NCBI RefSeq assembly: GCF_000427665.1
Contig: NZ_KE386572.1
Span: 1,574,196 to 1,638,195 of the forward strand
Length of the DNA stretch: 64,000 nt
DNA from: Geminicoccus roseus DSM 18922
Lineage (GTDB): Bacteria; Pseudomonadota; Alphaproteobacteria; Geminicoccales; Geminicoccaceae
Reading direction: 5' to 3'
Of this stretch, positions 8,968-16,146 are shown in pieces. The notes beneath the pieces are model-generated. The model was not told the DNA's origin, did not search any database, and was given only the letters and a program-made list of their open reading frames with translations. The first letter of the stretch is position 1. Every line of letters starts with the position of its first letter. The translations under genes were made by a program, and so were the position numbers.

Positions 8968-9960
8968 TCAGGGACAGCCGGGCTCCCCCGCCCGCTGCCC
9001 CCACTGGGCGGTACTGCCCGCAAAGCGCAGGAACGCCAGGCTCAGCGCCTCCAGCCGCACCGGATCGCCGGCCAGCCGCTCCACCGCCAGCCAGCGCTGC
9101 CAGTCCGGCAGGATGCTCCACTTGGGCGCGCCTACCTGCGCCCAGGGCAGGCGGTAGTGCAGGGCGGGCCTGGGACCGATCTTCTCGAACGGCAGCCGCG
9201 CGCGCACCCGCGCCTTGTCCAGGTGCAGCAGCACCGGCAGGAGGTCCAGCGCCCGGTCCCGGGTCGGGTTGGCCTTCAGATAGTCGTCGGCGAACCCCGC
9301 CAGGTCCGGCCGGTAGTCGGGCGCCAGCACCCGGCGCACATAGCCTGCCGGATACTCCGCCGGCAGCAGCAGCCCCCGCCGCCAGCGCGCCGCCCGGAAC
9401 GTTTCCCGCCGCAGCCACGGCTCCAGCAGCAGGAAAGCCCGCAGGTAGCCCAGCAGCGTGTCCACCTCCAGCGACGGCGGGTCGACGTTGAAATGCAGCC
9501 CGAGCGAGCCCAACCAGCTCGTCCCCCGCCCGCGCGCGCCTGCCGCCCGCAGCACCGCCACCGCCTGGTCGACCAGGCCCAGCCGCTCCGGCGGCAGCGG
9601 CGCCACCACCAGTTCCCGCGGCACCACCCGGCTCAGCGCCACCCCCAGCCACGCCGCGCTCCGCCGTCCCAGATGCACCGGCAACGACCGCCCATGCTTG
9701 CCGGGGTGCACGTAGCGGGTGTCCAGCTCCACGGTAAGATTGCCCAGGCTTGTGCCGCGGACCGCAAAGCTCTGCGGATCCTCCTCCACCACCGCCCCGC
9801 CGAGCGCACGGCAAAGCGCCTCTGCTGACGTACTCACGCCCACGCCCATGAACTCGATCTCGACACCGACTTGCCGGACCTGCCCGGCGTTGGCGGACCA
9901 TGTCCGGGGCGGCTCGAACCGGTGGCCGGAGGGCTGGCGAGGGGATTCGGCGTCGTTCAT
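8968..9960 (-). CDS. Putative amidoligase (Amidoligase_2 family)
   Basis: 330 residues from the ATG at 9960. The N-terminal VGVEIEFMGV is the characteristic opening strand of glutamine-synthetase/COOH-NH2-ligase-fold amidoligases, followed by LTVELDTRYV and, later, a histidine in GLHFNVDPPS that fits the metal/ATP site of this fold. Family members are predicted to form amide bonds between a carboxylate and an amine, making small peptides or modifying peptides or proteins. In many genomes they sit beside a class-I glutamine amidotransferase; none is seen here, so the gene looks solitary. A decayed partial copy lies at 11785-11960. The true substrate is unknown. Confidence 0.8.
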   Translation of the reverse strand: MNDAESPRQPSGHRFEPPRTWSANAGQVRQVGVEIEFMGVGVSTSAEALCRALGGAVVEEDPQSFAVRGTSLGNLTVELDTRYVHPGKHGRSLPVHLGRRSAAWLGVALSRVVPRELVVAPLPPERLGLVDQAVAVLRAAGARGRGTSWLGSLGLHFNVDPPSLEVDTLLGYLRAFLLLEPWLRRETFRAARWRRGLLLPAEYPAGYVRRVLAPDYRPDLAGFADDYLKANPTRDRALDLLPVLLHLDKARVRARLPFEKIGPRPALHYRLPWAQVGAPKWSILPDWQRWLAVERLAGDPVRLEALSLAFLRFAGSTAQWGQRAGEPGCP

Positions 9961-10306
9961 GCAATCTATATGGGCAGCCTCGGCCGGCCGGCCATCGACG
10001 GCCCCGTCTCCTCCGCGGCACACGGGACCTCCGGCGGACACGTTGTGGTGATGGGCATGGTGACCCTGGCGGGGGAGCCAGCCGAGCAGGGGCTGCAGCT
10101 CGAGATCAGGCCCGACCGGTGCAGCCGGCGCCTTGTCGGATCTCGCCGCCTGCTTTCCGGAAACGCACCCTGAACTGGCCTGCCGAAGGATTGGTCATTC
10201 ATCCGGTAATGCTGCGACAATGCTCCGGCAGCCTGCACGGAACCTTGGCGCAGATGGAGCGTCATCCAGGACCAGGCGCACCTGCAAAAGCAGGAGGGAG
10301 GCATCC
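9961..10306. other. Intergenic stretch with no recognisable gene
   Basis: This 346-bp stretch separates the divergently transcribed amidoligase and dehydrogenase genes and so must hold both promoters. Apart from the strong ribosome-binding sequence CAGGAGGGAG just before the ATG at 10307, no clear gene, inverted repeat or operator was found in it. Confidence 0.5.
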
Positions 10307-11740
10307 ATGTCGCGCGCGAAGCCGGAAGTGGATCGACGGGAAGCGTTGAGGCTCGCCATGGCGGGGCTCGGAGGCCTGGCGGCGGGAGTGCTGCCGGGGC
10401 TGGAAGCACAGGCCGCGATCACCGACCCGATCCCGGCGCGCGTCCAGAAGAGCAGCCTGCCGGCGCTGGAACTGGTCGACTTCAGCGCCCCGCCGCGCAC
10501 CAGCGACAAGCGCCCCTTCGCGCTCTTGAACTTCCTCTACCATGCCGGAGACGGGACCAGGCGGCTGTTCGCCAACGACAGCCGCGGCAAGATCTGGCTG
10601 ATCGACCGGAGCAGCGGCGCGGCACGGCTGTTCCTCGACCTGCGCCGGCTGCGGGGCAGCGCCTTCCTCTTCACCAGCAACCAGATGGGGCTGCGCAGCT
10701 TCGCCTTCCACCCGGACTTCGCCCGCGCCGGGCGGCCAGGCTACCGGAAGTTCTACACGATCAGCACGGAGACCGTCGCAAGCCGTCCCAGCGGCGTCCG
10801 CCTGTTCTCCGGGCCGTTCACGCCGCTGTTCCACGACGTGCTGGCGGAATGGAAGGTCTATGCCACCGACCGCTCGCGGGTCGATCCAGGCTACCGCCGC
10901 GAGATCCTGCGCATCGCCCAGAACAAGACGGACCACAACACCGACCAGATCATGTTCGACCCGAACGCCGTGCCGGGTACCAGCCAGTACGGCAAGTTGT
11001 TCATCGGCATCGGCGACGGCGGCAACAATCCCCAGTTCACCGATCCCCACTACCAGGCCCAGAACCGGGGGCGGGCGCTGGGCAAGGTCTTCTGCATCGA
11101 CCCGCTCCGGCAGCCCGACGGCCGGGCGTACCGCGTGCCCGCCGACAACCCGTTCGTGGGCAAGAGCGGCTACCTTCCGGAGATCTGGGCGCTCGGGCTG
11201 CGCCATCCGCAGAACCTGAGCTTCGACCCGGGCGGCGCCGGCCGGTTGATCCTCACCGATATCGGCCAGGCGCATATCGAGGAGGTCAATCTCGGCATCA
11301 AGGGCGCCAACTATGGCTGGCCCCTGCGCGAGGGCACCTTCGACACCGACCGGCGGGACCCGACGCGCCTCTACCCGCTGCCGCGCGACGATGCGGGCAA
11401 GGGCTTCACCTATCCCGTCGCCCAGTACGATCACGACGAGGGGCGCGCCATCGCCGGCGGCTTCGTTTATCGCGGCCGCACCGTCCCGGCCCTGGCGGGC
11501 CAGTACCTGTTCGGCGACATCGTGAACGGCCGGGTTTTCCACGTCCCGGTCAGCGAGCTCCGCCCCGGCCGCCAGGCCACCATCCGCGAACTCTCCTTCA
11601 AGCAGGGCGGCAAGGCCGTCACGCTCAGGAGCCTGGTAAATGGCGTGAACGGCCGGGTCGACCTGCGCTTCGGCCAGGACGAGGATGGCGAGATCTATAT
11701 CCTCACCAAGCAGGACGGCCGGATCCGCAAGCTGAGATGA
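10307..11740 (+). CDS. PQQ-dependent sugar dehydrogenase-like (GSDH domain) protein, Tat-exported
   Basis: 477 residues with an excellent CAGGAGGGAG ribosome-binding site. The N-terminus has a twin-arginine-type leader (DRREALRLAMAGLGGLAAGV) ending near LEAQA. The rest fits a six-bladed propeller of the glucose/sorbosone dehydrogenase family: HNTDQIMFDP, then GIGDGGNN, WALGLRHPQNLSFDP, and DIGQ...EEVNLGIKGANYGWP. Members usually oxidise aldoses or related sugars outside the cytoplasm, using pyrroloquinoline quinone and calcium; the exact substrate and even cofactor use cannot be read here. It lies between the amidoligase and the AT-rich island. Confidence 0.87.
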   Translation: MSRAKPEVDRREALRLAMAGLGGLAAGVLPGLEAQAAITDPIPARVQKSSLPALELVDFSAPPRTSDKRPFALLNFLYHAGDGTRRLFANDSRGKIWLIDRSSGAARLFLDLRRLRGSAFLFTSNQMGLRSFAFHPDFARAGRPGYRKFYTISTETVASRPSGVRLFSGPFTPLFHDVLAEWKVYATDRSRVDPGYRREILRIAQNKTDHNTDQIMFDPNAVPGTSQYGKLFIGIGDGGNNPQFTDPHYQAQNRGRALGKVFCIDPLRQPDGRAYRVPADNPFVGKSGYLPEIWALGLRHPQNLSFDPGGAGRLILTDIGQAHIEEVNLGIKGANYGWPLREGTFDTDRRDPTRLYPLPRDDAGKGFTYPVAQYDHDEGRAIAGGFVYRGRTVPALAGQYLFGDIVNGRVFHVPVSELRPGRQATIRELSFKQGGKAVTLRSLVNGVNGRVDLRFGQDEDGEIYILTKQDGRIRKLR

Positions 11741-11784
11741 AGGCTGGTCCGTCCCTGGAGCGGCCGCCGCGACAGGGTCAGCGT

Positions 11785-11960
11785 ACCCGCGGCGCCACCC
11801 GCCTCAGTACACCCTCAACCACGCCGCCCCAGATGCACTGGCAAGGACCGCCCATGCTTGCGGGGGTGCACGTAGCGGGTGTCCAGCTACACTTTGAAAT
11901 TGCTAAGGCGGGTGCTGCGGAGAAGGATCCTGCGTGGATCTTCTTTCACCATAGTCTTTG
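11785..11960 (-). pseudogene. Decayed internal fragment of the amidoligase gene
   Basis: This stretch aligns, in the same orientation, with 9614-9807 inside the amidoligase gene. Shared blocks include CCCATGCTTGC and GGGGTGCACGTAGCGGGTGT, with scattered substitutions and a deletion of several bases near 11827. The copy has no start or stop of its own and drifts towards AT-richness at its right end. It marks the left border of the AT-rich island. It is therefore a non-functional duplicate rather than a second gene. Confidence 0.85.
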
Positions 11961-12519
11961 CTAAAATTACTGGTGCAACATCCGCGTTGATTTGCTAGTC
12001 ACGGCACTTACGAACTCATTCGTCACATCGGTTCAACAAATTTTTAGTACTATAAAAAATGAATCATCGTTTCTTAGATTTTCCTAGGTATTTGAAGAAA
12101 AAGCTGAACTATCGATCGTAGTGGTTATATATGCATTATTATACTATGCTAATGTATTTTTACGTCAAATGATTTCTGTCTATACAAGTATCAAATCACC
12201 TATTCTGTGTATTGTATTGTGCACAATCAATAAAATATCGAAAGAAAAAAGAAGTGCATCTTCCTTTAAAAAAAGTTTTTAATCGTACGTTAGAATCATA
12301 TTGTTAAATAGAAGCACGTTTTCTGGGTATTTTACATAAGAAGAGATCACTTTATTTGTACTGTATGCAACAATTCTATTAGAGAATATGCGATTGGAAA
12401 AATCCACTTATGCCGGATATGGCTGAGTCAGGATGGAATGATAAGAGGTGGAATTATGGTCATGATCTGATTATTCTGCAGCAGCTCATCCGTCGCTCAT
12501 CCGTCGTTGGAGATGTTCA

Positions 12520-13029
12520 TTGTACATTCTAACTGAAAAAGTGTTTATTGCTTGGGGGCAAAATATTGATTTAGCGTTAAAGTTGTCTGATTATTTGACA
12601 AAATTGAAAATTGACAATACAATTGGTGGCTATGCGGATGTCCGTGAGGAAGCGGATGATCACATCGGTAATCGAGTCATCAATCAAATGCGAAGATGTT
12701 CACGAGCAATAATTTTAGCTCAAGGAAAAAGAGGGCCGGATGGATCGATTACTTTTAGACCAAACCTTATGTTTGAATGGGGTTACCTACTAGCTCGGTT
12801 GCCCAAAGGTTCTATAATGATTGCTCTTATAGAGACACCTCGTGAAGCAGTAGCAAGTGACCTTCAAGGAATTTTTAGCCAGCTAGTTCCTAAGGAGCTC
12901 ACAACTGTTCCTAAGAGAGCTCGCTGGATTGCTGATCGTTACTGCGAGGCTCGTCTACCAGATCGATTTCAACCATTTGACACGATCTACAGCTGGTCAA
13001 AGGTAAAGACTTTTTTGACAACCAGCTGA
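12520..13029 (+). CDS. TIR-like nucleotide-binding protein (CAP12/PCTIR-type)
   Basis: 169 residues read from a TTG at 12520, which has GGAG seven bases upstream; the frame has no ATG and is closed by a stop at 12463. The opening KVFIAWGQNID resembles the first strand of the predicted TIR-like family (VFIVHGRD in many members). Residues 80-94, RPNLMFEWGYLLARL, match the family core (RQNVIFELGYFIGKL type) with the conserved Glu at position 86, and SDLQGIF further on matches the SDL(Q/D)G motif. In CBASS and Pycsar relatives this domain destroys NAD when a nucleotide signal is sensed. No nucleotide cyclase is beside it, so its trigger is unknown. It is very AT-rich. Confidence 0.72.
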   Translation: MYILTEKVFIAWGQNIDLALKLSDYLTKLKIDNTIGGYADVREEADDHIGNRVINQMRRCSRAIILAQGKRGPDGSITFRPNLMFEWGYLLARLPKGSIMIALIETPREAVASDLQGIFSQLVPKELTTVPKRARWIADRYCEARLPDRFQPFDTIYSWSKVKTFLTTS

Positions 13030-13070
13030 CTTCTGAGTCGGCTCCGAATCCTCTATTATTTAAGGACTAT

Positions 13071-13802
13071 TTGATATCTTCTTTTATATCGGCGGTATAT
13101 TGTGATGAAATCAAGTTCATAGAGAAAATTATTGCAAAAGTCTCTGATATTGCAGAGAATGCTAAATCTCAGCATTTGATATTAGCCTCTGGTGTGCTTG
13201 AGTACACCAAATATACCAGCTCAACTAGCAAATATACAAAGAGCAAATTTAACGAGTTGAAGAGGCCTTTTTCGAATTGTTGCAACAGTAAGCATCCTTA
13301 TGTTAGGGCTATAGCTCGCCATTACGTGGGAAGATGTTTAGTAAAGGAGGCTTATTTGCAACAAGACGAAAAAGTGCGCGTGAAGTTTTTAGAGTTTGCT
13401 TTAGGTCACTTTAAGATGGCGGAGAATGAATTCGAACTGTGTGAGATTGATGAGTCTTCTAAAATGATGTGGCTGGCATTTCTTCAAAGACATCTTGCGC
13501 GAACCTATCACGGTCTAAAGAATACAGACTTGGCCCTGGAGTACGCAGAAAAAGCATTGCGTAATCGGGAGGACTTAGTAGTAAGACTCCAAAATAGCTA
13601 TGATAATGCAGCATTTGATGCGTTTGAAGCCGAGTATTACTTGTCCGTCATTGACTACGTTCTTATATCAAAGGATAGAACTTTTGCTCCATATGAAGAA
13701 ATGCAAGGAATCCTACAAGGGCCTCAAGTAAAAACTAGTAAATGGTGGGCAAAAGTAGCAAGAGATTATAGGCTCACTGAAAATTCATTATCAGCTGATT
13801 GA
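13071..13802 (+). CDS. AT-rich helical-repeat (TPR-like) protein next to the TIR-like gene
   Basis: About 243 residues from a TTG at 13071 with AAGGA four bases upstream. The reading frame is already open from 12981, inside the TIR-like gene, and the upstream residues look coding, so the true start may be earlier at a non-ATG codon. The protein is helical; residues about 135-170, LAFLQRHLARTYHGLKNTDLALEYAEKAL split over two helices, look like a tetratricopeptide pair. No enzyme motif was found. Placement 41 bp after, and partly overlapping in open frame with, the TIR-like gene suggests translational coupling and a shared function as sensor or scaffold. Family not recognised. Confidence 0.6.
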   Translation: MISSFISAVYCDEIKFIEKIIAKVSDIAENAKSQHLILASGVLEYTKYTSSTSKYTKSKFNELKRPFSNCCNSKHPYVRAIARHYVGRCLVKEAYLQQDEKVRVKFLEFALGHFKMAENEFELCEIDESSKMMWLAFLQRHLARTYHGLKNTDLALEYAEKALRNREDLVVRLQNSYDNAAFDAFEAEYYLSVIDYVLISKDRTFAPYEEMQGILQGPQVKTSKWWAKVARDYRLTENSLSAD

Positions 13803-13922
13803 TAGCCAATTTGTTGTTTGATTATACGAATATATGGTGAGAGCAGTGCTCAATCGATGCAACTTATCGCTGGATAATCTTATGTTGACCGTTGGTCCTG
13901 TTCCATCGAAATAATTAACATA

Positions 13923-14254
13923 TCTCCGTCAAGTCGAAGTATTCATTCCCCTCCATCACCTTGCCATTTGCGACCCAGGCAAGACACTGCGCCCTCGGCG
14001 CTGGCTTCCCGTCCATCCGCGGTGCGCCCGGTGAAGGTGCAGCGCGCCGCCAGCCACTCGCTCTGCTCCAAATGATGGTGCACTACCAGCCGGGTCTCCG
14101 CGAACAGGTGGCAGACCTGCTGGTGGAACGCCTGGTAGGCCTCGGGCCTGGCCAGCGGCTACGGGCTTGAGGCCATCCATGCGGATGTCGGACGCGCTCG
14201 GCCCGTGGATTGCTGTGGAGTTGCGCCCGGTCCATGCCCGCCGCGCCCGGCTCT
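13923..14254 (-). pseudogene. Decayed copy of the downstream SnoaL-like gene
   Basis: This stretch aligns collinearly with about 15588-15911 in the SnoaL-like gene. Long shared blocks include CTCGGCGCTGGCTTCCCG, GGTGCAGCGCGCCGCCAGCC and AACAGGTGGCAGACCTGCTG. It has substitutions and small indels throughout, lacks both ends of the parent gene and cannot encode the product. It forms the right border of the AT-rich island, as the amidoligase fragment forms the left. The remaining gap to 14424 shows no gene. Confidence 0.87.
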
Positions 14255-14424
14255 TCGATCGGCACCGCACCGCGCCGCCTCGGCCCGCATCATCGCACTC
14301 CGTCATCAAGATGACCCCGGCCCCCTTTACACCTTGCCAATGCCCGCCCGGCATGCGCGTATGGACATCCTCGATCTGTTCAATCTTACTGGAACAAGAC
14401 CACGTCTTGAGTAAGGTAGATAAA

Positions 14425-15222
14425 ATGCAAATATTCGATCGATCTTCAAATGTTCTGTGTAAAGCAATTCCAATCGCGGTGCTTGGCGCGAGCCTGGGCG
14501 CTTCTCCAGCCGTGCTGGCCGACGAGGCGGAAGCCAGAAACCTGCTCAAGAACATGTCCGACTACATGGCCGAGCAGAAGATCTTCTCGTTCGACTATGA
14601 TGCGAGCCTGGAAGTCGTCACCGACGACCACCAGAAGCTCATGCTGGCGAGCAGCGGGACGCTGAAACTCAGCCGGCCCGACAAGATCCGCCTGACGCGA
14701 ACCGGCGGGTTCGCCAATGTCGAGATGGTGTTCGACGGCCAGACCATGACGCTGCTCGGCAAGGACGCCAACATCTACGCCCAGGCCGAGATGCCCGGCA
14801 CCCTGGACCACGCGGTCGAGACGCTGCGGGTGGAGTACCACAAGCCGGTTCCCGGCGCCGACCTGCTCGCGGCGAACGTCTATGACGTGCTGATGGAGGG
14901 CGTGATCGACGTCAAGGACCTCGGCAGCGGCGTGATCGGGGGGATCGAGTGCGACCACCTGGCCTTCCGCACCGAGGAACTGGACTGGCAGATCTGGATC
15001 GCGCAGGGCGACCAGCCCCATCCGTGCCGCTACGTCATCACCAGCAAGAACGTCGACCAGGCTCCCCAGTACAGCGTGCAGATCCACGACTGGCAGACCG
15101 GCGACCAGGTGGCGGCGGATTTCGCCTTCGAGAACAGCACCGGCGCCAAGAAGATCGACCTGGAGGATCTGGGCGGCTCCGATGAACTGCCTGAGCACCT
15201 GGCCCCGGGAGACGCCCAGTGA
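14425..15222 (+). CDS. Exported DUF2092 family protein
   Basis: 265 residues with a GTAAGG ribosome-binding sequence before the ATG. A signal peptide (to about residue 33, ending SPAVLADE) is followed by the layout of DUF2092 proteins: an N-terminal helix pair, then SGTLKLSRPDKIRLTR, MVFDGQTMTLLGKDANIYAQ, a GVECDHLAFR-like stretch (GIECDHLAFRTEELDWQIWI) and PCRYVITSKN. The fold is probably a beta-rich barrel like lipoprotein carriers, acting in the periplasm; its role is unknown. Its last codons overlap the start of the next small gene by GTGA, so the two are translated together. Confidence 0.85.
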   Translation: MQIFDRSSNVLCKAIPIAVLGASLGASPAVLADEAEARNLLKNMSDYMAEQKIFSFDYDASLEVVTDDHQKLMLASSGTLKLSRPDKIRLTRTGGFANVEMVFDGQTMTLLGKDANIYAQAEMPGTLDHAVETLRVEYHKPVPGADLLAANVYDVLMEGVIDVKDLGSGVIGGIECDHLAFRTEELDWQIWIAQGDQPHPCRYVITSKNVDQAPQYSVQIHDWQTGDQVAADFAFENSTGAKKIDLEDLGGSDELPEHLAPGDAQ

Positions 15223-15431
15223 ACCTGTGGAGAAGCGTGAAGATCGCCATGATCGCCCTGGCGATCGGTTTGGTCGGGCCGGAAGCGATCACCTGGCTCA
15301 CCGCCCCCGGCCCCCACGCCCTGGTCCAGACGGCCGAGGCGAGGGTCGGGCGACCGCTCACCCCCGTCAGCGTGGCAGGCGTGGCCAGGCGCTCGGTGCG
15401 GCGCTGCGCGGTCGGGGTGTATCGCTGCTAA
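15219..15431 (+). CDS. Small exported or membrane-anchored protein coupled to the DUF2092 gene
   Basis: 70 residues starting at a GTG that overlaps the previous stop codon (GTGA). Residues 8-30 (VKIAMIALAIGLVGPEAITWL) form a hydrophobic helix that could be a signal anchor; the rest is short, basic and ends VRRCAVGVYRC with two cysteines. Small proteins of this kind commonly follow DUF2092 genes, which supports it being real. Function unknown; an envelope partner of the DUF2092 protein is the simplest idea. Confidence 0.7.
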   Translation: MNLWRSVKIAMIALAIGLVGPEAITWLTAPGPHALVQTAEARVGRPLTPVSVAGVARRSVRRCAVGVYRC

Positions 15432-15454
15432 CAAAGCCGCGTGCGGCAGGGACA

Positions 15455-15488
15455 GGCCGGCCCGGGCCCATGGTCCGGGCGGGCCGGT
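15455..15488. terminator. GC-rich imperfect inverted repeat between convergent genes
   Basis: A GC-rich stretch with arms GCCGGCCCGGGCC and GGGCGGGCCGG around CATGG lies between the end of the small DUF2092-linked gene and the end of the SnoaL-like gene. Its place between two converging genes suggests a shared terminator, but there is no clear T run and the pairing has bulges. Confidence 0.35.
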
Positions 15489-15507
15489 CCGCCAGCGTCC
15501 GACTGCC

Positions 15508-15933
15508 TCAGCCGTTGCCCCCGACACCCTGCCCGTTCATGCAGCACTCCAGCGTATCCGCCGGCAGCTGCCCCAGCTGCGTGAACATCCCGATCAGGTC
15601 GAAGTAATTATACCCTTCCAGTACCTTGCCGTCCGCGATCCGGGCGAACACCGCCCCCTCGGCGCTGGCTTCCCGCCCGTCCGCGGTGCGCCCGACAAAG
15701 GTGCAGCGCGCCGCCAGCCACTCGCCCTGCTCCAGGTGGTTGTGCACCACCAGCCGGGTCTCAACGAACAGGTGGCAGACCTGCTGGTGGAACGCCTGGT
15801 AGGCGTCGGGACCCACCAGCGGCTGGGGGCCCAGGCCATGCATGCGGATGTCGGACGCGCTCAGCTCGTGGATCGCGATGGGGTCGCGCTCGGCCCATAC
15901 CCGCCGCGCCCAGGTCTCCAGGGTGGACAACAT
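15508..15933 (-). CDS. SnoaL-like / nuclear-transport-factor-2-fold protein
   Basis: 141 residues from the ATG at 15933, which has a strong AAGGAGG ribosome-binding site. The protein is one small cone-shaped alpha+beta domain: helix WARRVWAERDPIAIHELSASDIRMHG, then VGPDAYQAFHQQVCHLF, LVVHNHLEQGEWLAARCTFVG and KVLEGYNYFDLIGMFTQLGQL, the typical SnoaL_2-type ending. Relatives include steroid isomerases, polyketide cyclases and many proteins of unknown role. It is divergent from a SABATH-like methyltransferase gene, which might act on the same small molecule. A decayed copy lies at 13923-14254. Confidence 0.82.
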   Translation of the reverse strand: MLSTLETWARRVWAERDPIAIHELSASDIRMHGLGPQPLVGPDAYQAFHQQVCHLFVETRLVVHNHLEQGEWLAARCTFVGRTADGREASAEGAVFARIADGKVLEGYNYFDLIGMFTQLGQLPADTLECCMNGQGVGGNG

Positions 15934-16100
15934 GCCGTACCTCCTTGGGCCCGCGGCCAGCCCGGCCTGCGGACCGGGACAGCATAATCCAGAAACGTCG
16001 AGCCGGTGAGTCCGTCCGCGTCCACCGCTGCCCGGCAGCGGCCCAGGAGTTCCGGAAAACCCGAGCCTGACGGGTGCGCGGACTTGGTGTAGATTGCCGC

Positions 16101-16133
16101 CCGATAGCCCGGGAACCCCGATAGCCCGGGAAC
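16101..16133 (+). repeat. Two copies of CCGATAGCCCGGGAAC before the methyltransferase gene
   Basis: The 16-base unit CCGATAGCCCGGGAAC occurs at 16101-16116 and 16118-16133, exactly, with a period of 17 bases. The second copy ends 13 bases before the ATG at 16147 and just ahead of the ribosome-binding AAGGGAGG. It could be slippage or a control site in the leader of this gene. Confidence 0.7.
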
Positions 16134-16146
16134 AAGGGAGGCTCCG

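Larger units (their letters stand above)
11961..13922. other. AT-rich genomic island (foreign base composition)
   Basis: Base composition changes abruptly from the GC-rich host style to strongly AT-rich sequence with A/T runs, then back again near 13930. Codons in its two genes use A/T third positions, unlike every other gene in the window. The segment 11961-12519 is non-coding as far as can be seen, and 13803-13922 is also empty. No integrase, tRNA or clear attachment repeat was seen. The borders coincide with decayed copies of the flanking host genes, which suggests that the insertion came with duplication or rearrangement of the ends. Confidence 0.85.

Noticed and set aside
9871-10349. Short plus-strand open frames between amidoligase and dehydrogenase genes
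   Set aside because: No ribosome-binding site, no family resemblance, and they overlap each other in different frames.
14167-14424. N-terminal extension of the DUF2092 protein into the SnoaL fragment
   Set aside because: The ATG at 14425 has a ribosome-binding site and begins a normal signal peptide; the upstream codons belong to the decayed antisense copy.
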